From Dipteris shenzhenensis (Eukaryota > Polypodiophyta > Polypodiopsida > Gleicheniales), in the NCBI GenBank assembly GCA_047967505.1, contig CM106538.1: DNA of 64,000 nt; one strand, 5' to 3'. Shown here piece after piece: positions 1-9,179 of the stretch (position 1 is its first letter; every line of letters begins with the position of its first letter). The position numbers and the translations under genes are program-made. A model generated the notes under the pieces. The model saw only the letters and a program-made list of their open reading frames with translations. It was not told the DNA's origin and made no database searches.

Positions 1-906
1 TACATCCGTATATCGGAAAGTTCGTAGTACATTTCATAGACGATATCTTGATATTCAGTAAGAGCGTTACTGAACATCGTGAACACTTAAGGATGGTGTT
101 CAGTACTTTGAGGAAAGCCAGTCTTTATGTGAATAAAAAGAAAACTATACTGTGTATGGTTAGGCTTGAGTATTTAGGGTTCATAATTACTCCACAGGGG
201 GTAGAAATGGATCCGAAGAAAGTGGCTGCGATACTGACTTGGCCAATCCCTCAGAGTCTGATCGCGTTGCGATCATTCTTGGGATTTGTCCAGTTTTATA
301 GAAGACATATCAAAGGATATTCCGGAATAGTATCGCCATTGACTGATCTGACCTCAGATAAAGTACCTTTTTGTTTGGGGACAAAATCAACAGGAAAGTT
401 TTAACACCATAAAACAAGCTGTGGTCATAGGACCGGTGTTAAAAATAGTTGATCCCCAGAAACCGTTGTTCCTAGAAACCGATGCAAGTGGCATTGCGGT
501 AGGAGCAGTCCTCCTTCAAGAGGGAAGGCCAGTAGCCTTTGAAAGCAAGAAGCTTCTCCCTCTCAAAGGAATTGGCCAACTCATGAATTGGAGTTGTATG
601 CAGTTATCCATGCTTTGAAAACATGGAGACATTATTTGTATGGTTCAGAGTTTTATGTGGATGTGGATCATGATACTCTGAAACATTTTTTGTAAATAGC
701 GTGACTTGAGGGGCCGCCAAGCTAGGTGGGCAGAGCTCATGCAGGAGTTTAATTTAACGATTCGGTACCGAAGAGGAAAAGACAATAAGGTTGCTGATGC
801 GTTGTCTCGCATTATACACAACCTGAGTTTCACGGTATTAGAGAGTGCTCTAATGACCGAGATCAGAGAAACTCAAAAGGTGGACGAGTTTGTCCAGAGC
901 TTATGA
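1..906 (+). pseudogene. Gypsy RT (C-terminal end) and RNase H, broken
   Basis: Reading from base 27, the frame gives a FIDD tetrad at about 33-44, which is the RT catalytic YxDD box. It is followed by the FLGFVQFYRRHIKGYS segment that typically ends gypsy RT. The RNase H start (ETDASGIAVGAVL) is at about 475-515 in a different frame. A further shift near 595 moves the segment LYAVIHALKTWRHYLYG out of frame. The RNase H end (RRGKDNKVADALSR) is at about 765-812. A TGA at 904-906 separates this from the integrase in the same frame. At least two frameshifts plus stops show that the polyprotein is dead here. Confidence 0.88.
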
Positions 907-918
907 CCTAAGGGTCAT

Positions 919-2331
919 GTGTTAAAACCCGGGGAAAATGAAAAGGATGACCTGGCATCCAGAAAAGACCAAACTTATGCAAGATATACCATAAGGGATG
1001 GTATGCTAGTTAGAAATGGCAAGGTTGTAGTACCTGGTCAGAATGATCTCAGGCAGAGAGTCATTCGACAATGCCATGATAGCCCGTGTGCGGGACATCC
1101 AGGAGTCGAGAAGACATATGATCTCGTGAAGCGAGATTTCTTTTGGCCAAGGATGAAAAAGCATATTCATGAGTATGTGACACGGTGTTTCTCGTGTCAG
1201 GTAAGTAAGGCCGAGCGGGTGAAGCCACCCGGACTTTTACAGCCCTTGGAAATACCACTAAGTAAGTGGGAGAGCATTTCCATGGACTTTATTGTAGGGC
1301 TACCTGCAACACAAGGAGGATATAATTCTATCCTTGTGGTGGTTGATCGTCTAACCAAGATGGCTCACTTCATTCCGACTAGAGAGTCTGTTAGTGCCCC
1401 GCAAGTGGCGGATTTGTTCATTAGACATATATTTCGTCTGCATGGATTACCTAGATCCATAGTGTCAGACCGAGATGTCAGATTTACCGGTCATTTCTGG
1501 ACAGCGGTATTCGAGACACTGAGGACTGAGTTAGGAATGAGTAGTGGGGATCATCCTGAGACGGATGGTCAGACGGAGAGAGTCAACCAAACTTTAGAGG
1601 ATATGCTGAGGGCATATGTGTCATTGAGGCGAAATACATGGGACAAGTGGTTGCCATTGTTGGAGTTTGCCTACAATGATAGGAAGCATTCATCTACTGG
1701 GTTCAGTCTGTTTGAGCTGAACTATGGTTATAGGCCAGCCAATGCAATTATAGTTGGAGTACCTCAGAAAGTGCCTAGTGCCGCGAACTTTGTAGTTCAG
1801 ATGCGGGAGATGCTAGCACTTGCGAGAGCTAATATCCGCCAGGCTATGGATAGAGCCAAGGTGTATGCGGATGAAAATCGGTCTATAAGAGTATTTGAAG
1901 AAGGAGAAAAAGTTTTTCTCAGAATTCCGTCGCACTCGAAGTCGTTGACTTCAGGAGAGTGTGCTAAGTTATCACCTCGATACTGTGGGCCGTGGTTAAT
2001 TCTAAAGAGAATAGGCAGTGTAGCCTATAAATTAGAATTGCCACAGGGGTGTAAGGTGCACCCGGTTTTTCATGTTTCACGCTTAAAGAAATTTTTACAT
2101 ACAGGTGACTCACTAATCGAAGGTGTGGTTTTGTTTCAGGAGATAGAGGATATTGCAAGGCACAAACCAACAAGAATCCTGGACCGAGGAACAATGCAAA
2201 TACGAAATCGAAAGATACCCACGGTGTTGGTTGCATGGCATGGTCAGCCTCTATCCGAAGCTACCTGGGAATCCGTATATCAGTTGCGGAGAGTGTTCCC
2301 AGACTTTATCATCGAGGAGGCTGATGTCTGA
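919..2331 (+). CDS. Gypsy integrase with C-terminal chromodomain, open frame
   Basis: This 470-codon open frame is the integrase end of a Pol polyprotein, which inserts retrotransposon cDNA into chromatin. The zinc-binding HHCC residues are about H53, H60, C90 and C93. The catalytic triad is D123 (SMDFIVGLP), D184 (VSDRDVRF) and E220 (DGQTERVNQ), with the D-to-E gap of 35 residues typical of the family. The GPWLIL and HPVFHVSRLKK segments lead into a chromodomain-like tail at about 405-465 with VAWHGQPLSEATWE. It is in frame with the RNase H fragment upstream and separated from it by one TGA. The first codon given is only where the open frame begins; in life it would be cleaved from Pol. No key residue is missing. 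Confidence 0.92.
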   Translation: MLKPGENEKDDLASRKDQTYARYTIRDGMLVRNGKVVVPGQNDLRQRVIRQCHDSPCAGHPGVEKTYDLVKRDFFWPRMKKHIHEYVTRCFSCQVSKAERVKPPGLLQPLEIPLSKWESISMDFIVGLPATQGGYNSILVVVDRLTKMAHFIPTRESVSAPQVADLFIRHIFRLHGLPRSIVSDRDVRFTGHFWTAVFETLRTELGMSSGDHPETDGQTERVNQTLEDMLRAYVSLRRNTWDKWLPLLEFAYNDRKHSSTGFSLFELNYGYRPANAIIVGVPQKVPSAANFVVQMREMLALARANIRQAMDRAKVYADENRSIRVFEEGEKVFLRIPSHSKSLTSGECAKLSPRYCGPWLILKRIGSVAYKLELPQGCKVHPVFHVSRLKKFLHTGDSLIEGVVLFQEIEDIARHKPTRILDRGTMQIRNRKIPTVLVAWHGQPLSEATWESVYQLRRVFPDFIIEEADV

Positions 2332-2343
2332 AGAGGGAAGGAA
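2331..2343 (+). other. Polypurine tract of the gypsy element
   Basis: A purine-only run directly after the Pol stop and directly before a TG dinucleotide. This is the expected site for plus-strand priming at the edge of a 3' LTR. Confidence 0.7.
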
Positions 2344-2720
2344 TGTTACGCTCTAGCCGAGGTAGCATGACCTCGGAAGAATCAGTCGACATTTCCCTTA
2401 AAGGATCTATCTCTGTAATATATGTGTTTGCGCTTCATGTAAATGATCGAGAGGGATTTAATGTCAAGGTCCTAGGTGAGGGCTGATAGCACCAGACTAG
2501 ATAGATCTAAGACCAAGGGCCTAGTGCTAAGATTGTGCCTAGGGGCAAGGAATTAAATGCATCCCAAGAGAGGGGTGAAATGTTGCATTAGGAAGGCCCT
2601 ATATAGATGACATGTGGCATCTAGATCTATCTAGGGAATTGGGGTTTGCTGAGGCTAGAGAGAGAAGAGAAGAGAATGATTCAGGTGATTTTGTAACGTA
2701 GATCTCTGTCTGGCTCATGA
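2344..2720 (+). repeat. Gypsy 3' LTR, end uncertain
   Basis: The LTR starts with TGTTACGC just after the polypurine tract. A TATA-like CTATATA at about 2599-2605 would be the LTR promoter. No convincing CA end matched to the start was found. The sequence passes into LINE-leader-like DNA near 2.7 kb, so the LTR may be cut short. Without the 5' LTR in the window the true length cannot be given. Confidence 0.6.
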
Positions 2721-3278
2721 GTCTTAGCGAAATATGGCTGGGAGGAAATGAATGGTGCTACTCCCGTGATCGAATGTGAGAACAAATAGAGAGAGTTGGT
2801 GACACAGAGCACAATTGGCAAAGAAGATCCAGCTGGAGGGAAGAAGAAGGGCCATTAGAAACGTCCAGCTTCGCCGATTTGATGAAAGGGGAGGCAGATA
2901 AACCACCAGGCTTCCGTCGATGAAAAACACGGGTAGGAGGTACAGTGGCAGAAGGAGGCGTCGAGGCGGAGAAAACAAAGGAAGAAGACTGTGTAGGGGG
3001 CAGTACAGGCTGTACGGTCGTCCGTACAGGCTGTACGGAAAACCATACAGCAGGTATGAGAGGCTATACGGGTAGGTCGACAGGGCACGGGAATTGTAGG
3101 GAAGATGCAACTGGAAGCGGTACGGGCGGCTGTACGGAAGGCCATACATCTGGTGGCAGCTGTACGGAAGGCCGTATAGCTGACGACAGCTGCACGGAGG
3201 ACGAAGGAGTCAGCAGGGACGTGCAGGGGAACGATACTGACGGAAGCAGAGAGGAGGACGAAGAGGTCTCCATCGCTA

Positions 3279-3328
<50 letters not shown>

Positions 3329-3360
3329 TCTCACATATGTATACACATTCTCTCTCACAC
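2700..3360 (-). mobile_element. Orphan LINE 5' leader (copy C) with CTGTACGG motifs and (CA)n
   Basis: This segment resembles the leaders of LINEs A and B. It has repeated CTGTACGG (3010-3017, 3031-3038, 3130-3137, 3160-3167) and CCGTACAG (3022-3029), then a (CA)n run at 3284-3324, then the T-run that ends LINE A. No LINE ORF1 follows on its downstream (left) side; gypsy LTR sequence is there instead. I read it as the leader of an older, truncated LINE into which LINE A inserted. Long open frames here on both strands come from the repetitive composition and are not treated as genes. Confidence 0.6.
3284..3324. repeat. (CA)n microsatellite at the LINE C / LINE A junction
   Basis: An uninterrupted CA run, followed within about 40 bases by CACACAC and the T-run of the LINE A 3' end. 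Confidence 0.95.
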
Positions 3361-3389
3361 ACACTTTTTCTTTTTTTGTGAAACCAATA

Positions 3390-6300
3390 TATTATGAAAC
3401 ATTCATTTACATCAGGGCAGTGCTCAAGAAAAGAGCCAAAGCCCTATCCATCAGAAATGCAGAATACTCTCAAGAATATGATGACATCTTGGACAAAGAG
3501 GTGAAGCAATCCTTCTTTCAGCCAATTTCACTCCCACTAGAAGAATACCAACAATGCATCTCCATAGAAAGAGTCTCTGCTTCAATGGCATTTTCAACTT
3601 CCATATCAATTGCAATTTACCTTTCCACCAGGCTAATGACTTATTCAAATGCCATAGAGAATTAGCATGATAAGCAATCCAAGGAGGAGGTAATATCAAT
3701 CGATAAGCCTGTATAGAAGTCAATAAATGCAAAGGCCGAGAGGATATTCTTGGACTTGAAGACTGAAGGTGCCAATCTTGAATCCTGTCTCTTACATTCA
3801 ATGTTGGAATCGGGACCAAAGGGAGTAAGAGATCAGCAACAGCTTTCCAAATAGGTCTGTGATGCATCCCAAGATTGTATTGTCGACATGCTGCTGGAAA
3901 AGAGAGAATATGTCCTTGCGTATCCACCACGTCATCAATGAAACGGATGCCCAATTTCATAAGATTGTAAGCTCTGATTGGTTATTGTACAGCAAGGGGA
4001 GAGGAAAACACAGCACTCCAATGAATGCTTTCCATTCTGAGTGAGGAGGCTATAGAAGCAGGATGGGGAGATCATTTGATGTGAGAGAGTACTTGCTTCC
4101 AATCCTGAATCAAGGAAGTAGAAAATGGACAACCAGGGATTTTACCTTGAAATTTGCCAAGTACTACTTCCGATGGATCAACTAGCCAATATCCATAAGC
4201 ATTTGTGCGCATCTGACCACACAAAATTGCCAACATGATAGACCAAGGCTGCTCTTGTTGAAAAAATATCTTGAGCATAGTGATCTTTCTTGCCAACACA
4301 TGAAATTTAATGTTTATTATATTCAAACCACCATGCATTCTTGGTGAGCAAAGCAATTCCATTTTGAGCAACCTTAAAGCTTTTTTATGAAGCTTAGTTT
4401 TCCAAAAAATCTCCATGGCTTGAGACATAAAGGAAGTGAGGTCTCGAGATGACCAATGTAATAGAGGAAGGTAGAACTGGACATAAGCTAGAACAATGGA
4501 CTGGACAATTTGAAGCCGTACATGCAGAGGCCAAGTGGAGATCTTCCAATATTCTAATTTGTCCTGAATTTTGTTGGACACCCATGATATTTGATGCTTA
4601 TTTCTGATTTTCCAGCCAATGGGATAGCCCAAATGTCTTACTATGTTTTCCAGAGAAATAATCTGGCCGGGCCACAGGATAGCATGTCATTCACAATGCT
4701 TGAGAGGCAAGAGTTTTGATTTCTGAAAATTAATTTAAAGACCAGCTGCGAACCCAAAATCTGAAAGGGTATACATCAAGAGGCGAAGCTCCAAAGGACT
4801 GTTCTTTGGCATGAAGAATGAATCATTTGCATAAGCCTGTGCAATGAGGGTCGTGAACCAGAAATCTGAAGCCCCACTAACTGTCTAGTATCAACCAGAT
4901 GATCCATATAAAGAAGCAAAGGATGTGAAGCAATGGCATAGAGCAAAGCACTGAGAGGGCATCCCTGTCGAACTGATCGTTCCAGAGTCCAAGACTCAGA
5001 CAAATGATTCCCTATAAAGCATTGTGCAGTGGAATCTGAGTAAAGCCAATATATGACATTAACTAGCTTTGGCCCAAAACCAAGTTTAAACATGATTTGA
5101 GAGACATAATCCCAGTGTACCGTATCAAATGCCTTCGCCACATCCCCCTGCATGACCAAAACATCTTGAGCTGAATATTTCGCATATTCCATTGCGATGA
5201 GAGTATTAGAGATATTGTCATGAATATGCCGTCTTGGAACAAAACCATATTCCCTGGGATGAAGTCCATCATGAAGGATATCCTTTATCCGATGTACCAA
5301 TGTGATAATTCTTTCTATCTTAAATGGTGCGTTGCCCTATCAGCTAGATTTAGATTTAGATGCTCGTTGGGGAGAGACTAAAATGAAAATGTTTAGACTT
5401 CATAAGCAATTGTAGCTTGAATGAAGAGATTTTGGACTACCTTTTGATTAGCCTTCTCCTTTAGTGCTAGCCTTCATCATGGTTGAGTCTGCCCTTCACC
5501 TTCGGAGTGCCGATAGAAACTCAGTACAAAGACTTTGTATAGATGGATGCTCAAGTATGTGTGGGTGTGTGGATTTGTATGTGTGAGAGCATATTTTTAT
5601 ACTATGGTCTACACCCACTGTTGGGCGCTGATGACGTCAGTGGGGATGTCATAGTAGCTAGTCCCTGCTATGCATGATGGAGTTTATGGTTTTCAACCTT
5701 GTGAGTGACTATCATGAAATTGAAACTGCACTATGTTGTGTTTTTAGAGGATGAGTTTGGGAATGTTCCTGGATTCATCTAGGTATATTGCCTGGGATGA
5801 AGTCCATCATGAAGGATATCCTTTATCCGATGTACCAACATTTTGGCAATAAGTTTGTATATAACCGGCATCAAAGTGATGGGCCTCGAGTCATCCATTG
5901 TCTCACATAGAGGTTTTTTGGGCACAAGCTTAACCAGACCATGCTTCCAAGCTGAGGGAAGATGTTGATGCTGCCAGGCTACATTAATGAACTTCAAAAT
6001 TGGACCCTTCAATTCAGCCTAGAAGGCTACAAAAAATTCAACCGTCAAACCATCCCAGCCAGGGGATTTATGTTTACCCAAATGCTTTGAGAAAGACATT
6101 TCCAGCATTGTAGCTTTTTGCAAAGAAACAATAGGAGAAACAAGCTGTGTAATCTGTTCTGAGCCAATGCAACCTGAGGTGTAGAAGAAGAGGGCAGAGA
6201 AATAAGAAGCTGAAAATGATCCAGACATTGTTTTTGTAGCTGAGATAAAGTCTGGGTCCGAAGACCATCTGGTTTCCTGACCCTCGTGATAGATTGACTT

Positions 6301-7345
6301 TGTCTATGTGCATGTAAATTCCGAAAGAAAGATTTCGAGGAACAACCCTTATCTAGCATAGGTTTAACTCTAGCCCTGGTCTGCCATTTAGAAAGCTTTC
6401 GTTTATCATTGGCATCAATTATGGAGGAAGCACAGGACAATAAATGCTGCTCAGAAGCAGATAGAGACCTTTGACGGCTAATCTGTACCAAATACTGCTT
6501 GTATGATTTTGCCCATTGGATATGCTGTCTGGTTTCTGCCATGTACCATCTTCCATATCCCTTAATGACATTTTGAGTACAATGTACAAAAGAGTTCCAA
6601 GCAAAGTCCAGATCCTCCTGAGCATGGGATAACAATGGCCTGCAAGCCAGTCTGATCATTTGCTGGAATTTTTCATGAGAAAGATACAATTGATTGACGT
6701 GTAAATGTCTGACTGGAGAGAGCGAGCATGAATAAGATAACATCTATCAAGCCTGGCCCAATATTCTGTAAAAGCATTATGATGATATGTAAATCCCATA
6801 ACTGAAGGGTGAGTTGCTGTCCCTAAATCTGCAAATTGAAGCGATGAAGTCAAATGTTCCCATTGCTGGATTTCAGAGGGCAGTATATGGGATTTGTGCG
6901 TGGTATTGTCCTTCCAGTGAGGAGAATTATTGAAGTCGCCACAAAGTAGAGCATTTGAGGACCAAGGATATTCCTTTATGGAGTCCCACATTTGAGCTCT
7001 AGAAGCTGAATTTTGAGAGGCATACAAGGAGTCGATTTCAAAAATCTCTCCATTGATCATACATTGGATAATCATCCATCGACCACCAAGATCATTATAT
7101 GCTATCCAGGGTTGCAGATCATGTCTGGCTAAAATGCACAGCTCAGAGAATTGTTCAGATCTTGCATAAAATATATCATATCCTGAAAAGAACCCATGCT
7201 GGCCAGCAAAAGAATGCTGATTATGCTCTTGCAGACACACTACATCTGGATGAGTTTTATTTATATAATGCCATAGGAGCCTCCATTTATTATGGTTGCA
7301 GAGGCCCTGTATATTATAAGAAATACATTTAAGAGAAGCACGCAT
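3390..7345 (-). pseudogene. LINE A ORF2: endonuclease and reverse transcriptase, broken
   Basis: The start ATG at 7345 gives MRASLKCISYNIQG, 28 bases after ORF1 ends. The endonuclease (about 7345-6680) has LQEHNQH and LLCGDFNNSPHW. The segment that should hold the catalytic SDH box is missing near 6725; about 40 residues present in LINE B are deleted. RT follows at 6060-4700, with SPGWDGL, ITLMPVIYK, FDTVHWD and SVRQGCPLS. The YADD box reads YAND near 4830, so one catalytic aspartate is lost. A 484-bp insertion splits RT at 5301-5784. The zinc-binding segment PLCPRCHH lies near 3470, and reading stops shortly after it. Several frameshifts are present. Confidence 0.9.
5247..5838. repeat. 484-bp insertion in LINE A RT flanked by 54-bp direct repeats
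   Basis: Bases 5247-5300 and 5785-5838 are the same 54 bp with one mismatch (C versus G at the sixth base). Both encode the RT segment VHRIKDILHDGLHPR. The 5301-5784 insert is not LINE sequence, begins TGTGATAATTC, and shows no terminal inverted repeat or coding capacity I recognise. A 54-bp duplication is far longer than normal LTR or DNA-transposon target duplications. It could be an unusual target-site duplication or the product of break repair. Confidence 0.8.
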
Positions 7346-7373
7346 GAGAATATGTACAAGAGATGAACAGTCC

Positions 7374-8570
7374 TCAAAAAGAAAGGGAGGCATCAAGCCT
7401 CTGCCATTGCCACAGGGTCTTGCTGACCCTCAGCTCCAATTCTCTGACTAAATCATCTTCTTCACAAAGTGGAAGACCCTCCTTGACTGCATTAACCCAT
7501 GTCTTTGAGATGGGGTTGCCCGAAGAGGTAGAAGGTTGTCCTGGAGAAGGAGCAGAAGCATCCCAATTACGAGATTGGAGAGGTCTTTGTTTGAGAGGCA
7601 CCGTCTTCTTTGCAGTCTGCCAACCCTCGTGAGAAGATGAATTATTTTCCACTAACTTACTTTTTACTTTATCCTTATTTTGAGCTGAATTGGCCTGGCT
7701 CCCTGTATGAACTGAAGGCTTTACTCCTTTAGCTTCAGTCTTTTCCACATATGTCTTCTGGCCTCCTTTATGAGATGGCAGAGGAATGGCTGCTGGGGGA
7801 GGCGGATGAAGGATAGAGGGACACTCCGAAGCTAGGTGCCCAAACTTGTGACAAGAGAAACAAGCTCCAGCAAAAATGCCCCATTTTAAAGTGAAATATT
7901 TCTTTCCCAAATTAACACCCTCAATCTCAACCGCAATAGCAGAGGGGGTTGGTCGATCAGTATCCCATAAGATTTTTATTACCTGTGGGACGAGGGGGAC
8001 TAATCACTTGTCCCAATGTCATGGCTAAGCCTGGAAGCTCTGTTCTCATGTCATTTGGAAAATCAACCACTTCAACCCATACAGGGCAATGATGCTTGAT
8101 GAGAGTCTGATAGTCCTTATTAGGGGACCAGGGCATGATGTGCACCATTTGACGACCAAAAAATAAAGGGGACATTTCTAGCATCTTTTGTTTTGTCAAG
8201 GCATCCAAAAGATGAACTTCATAAAATCCTCGGGAAAATAGACTCCTACATAGCATCCACCTAGGAGAGAATTCACCCATTGTCCCACATCATTAGCCAA
8301 GGGTATTTTGCCTGGGAAAAAGATGATAACTGCAGTTTGAGAGAGCTTCTTCAAAGGATGCACAAGAGAAGGCAACTTCATCTTGTAAGTGAGTTCCGGA
8401 GCAGGTAGAATCCATTCTCTTCTACTTTGTTGAAAATCATCATTCAACATGTCAAACACATAGGAAGCATCTTCAGATGAAGGAGCTATGGGGGGCGAAG
8501 TTTCCCTTAATTGTCTTTTAGGTTCAGGAGAGAGTGCTCTCTTGACATAATACTTGCTTGTTTCTGCCAT
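7374..8570 (-). pseudogene. LINE A ORF1: CCHC RNA-binding protein, two frameshifts
   Basis: ORF1 proteins of plant L1 elements coat the element RNA. The start ATG at 8570 (MAETSKYY) matches the MAEYS start of LINE B. The N-terminal domain includes FFPGKIPLANDVGQW. A frameshift near 8250 moves to the frame with PLFFGRQMVHIMPWSP and CPVWVEVVDFP. A second near 7930 restores the first frame, which has the knuckle CFSCHKFGHLASEC at about 7855. The tail is rich in proline, serine and lysine. It ends at 7374, 28 bases before ORF2. Alignment with LINE B ORF1 shows both shifts are damage and not a programmed event. Confidence 0.88.
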
Positions 8571-9075
8571 GGAGGCTAAGGGATTCAGCAGGTACCAAAC
8601 GGAGAGAGGCAGATGGGTCACGACGATGACTGACAGGCTGTACGGACTTATGGACTGACAGGCTGTATGGACGTACGGAGAAGCTGACAGATTGTACGGA
8701 AGGGCTCACAGGTTGTAACGGGACTGACAGGCTATACGGAACAAAAGGCAGGTTGTACGGAAAAAGTGACGGGCGTACATGAAGACTGACGGTGACGGTT
8801 GCACAGAATATTTGAAGGGCTGTACGGACGCAGGGAAGGTAGTCTAGTAGGGCTATGCAGGCATGTACGAAGCTCAGTTCAAAGACCCAAAGAGATAAGC
8901 CAAACGGGTGTACGGGAAGATCTGACGTGCCGTACGGGAATCTTATGACGGCCGTACAGATGTACAAATGGGGAGACAGCGCCATGCGATCCCTTACAAG
9001 GATGAACAGCAGGGGCAACGATCTCTCACACCTGCGCAGCTCTCACACACACACCATCAGACATGATGCGCGCGC
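8571..9075 (-). promoter_or_regulatory. LINE A leader with GTAC-motif array
   Basis: This is about 500 bp upstream of ORF1 on the coding strand. Exact CTGTACGG copies are at 8638-8645 and 8820-8827, with many one-base variants (TTGTACGG, CTATACGG, GCGTACAT, CCGTACGG) between 8640 and 8960. A CA-rich tract at about 9040-9081 separates it from the T-run of LINE B. It is the expected place for an internal LINE promoter. The CGTAC core resembles the core bound by plant SBP-box (SPL) factors, but binding is inference. Confidence 0.6.
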
Positions 9076-9179
9076 ACACACTTTTTTTTTGTGGGAAGAA
9101 ATCTTTTATTGCTGTAGAATAATTACATTCATAGTTACTTCAAAAACGAAGTAGCTACTACTCAACTGAAGATCTCAGT

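Larger units (their letters stand above)
1..2720 (+). mobile_element. Ty3/gypsy chromovirus, 3' portion
   Basis: The domain order RT end, RNase H, integrase, chromodomain, polypurine tract and LTR start is that of a plant chromovirus on the plus strand. The element enters from the left edge, so gag, protease and most of the RT are outside the window. The RT and RNase H part carries a frameshift and stops, while the integrase-chromodomain part is one open frame. A purine run at about 2331-2343 sits just before a TG, which marks the start of the 3' LTR. The LTR end is not clear, because LINE-leader sequence follows from about 2.7 kb. The copy cannot be autonomous as it stands. Confidence 0.9.
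3365..9075 (-). mobile_element. LINE A, L1-type non-LTR retrotransposon, decayed
   Basis: A minus-strand LINE with a T-run on the plus strand at 3365-3377 (its poly(A) tail), ORF2 (endonuclease, RT, zinc-binding tail), ORF1 with a CCHC knuckle, and a motif-rich leader at 8571-9075. The gene order and the plant-type ORF1 place it in the L1 clade. It carries frameshifts in both ORFs, a deletion in the endonuclease, a lost RT aspartate and a 484-bp insertion flanked by 54-bp direct repeats. Its 3' end is about 300 bp shorter after the zinc-binding motif than in LINE B. It is non-autonomous. Confidence 0.93.

Noticed and set aside
2855-3397. Open frames of 140-170 codons on both strands
   Set aside because: They cross the CTGTACGG motifs and the (CA)n run, encode repetitive Thr/Cys/Gly or Val/Cys peptides, and have no counterpart in the other LINE leaders.
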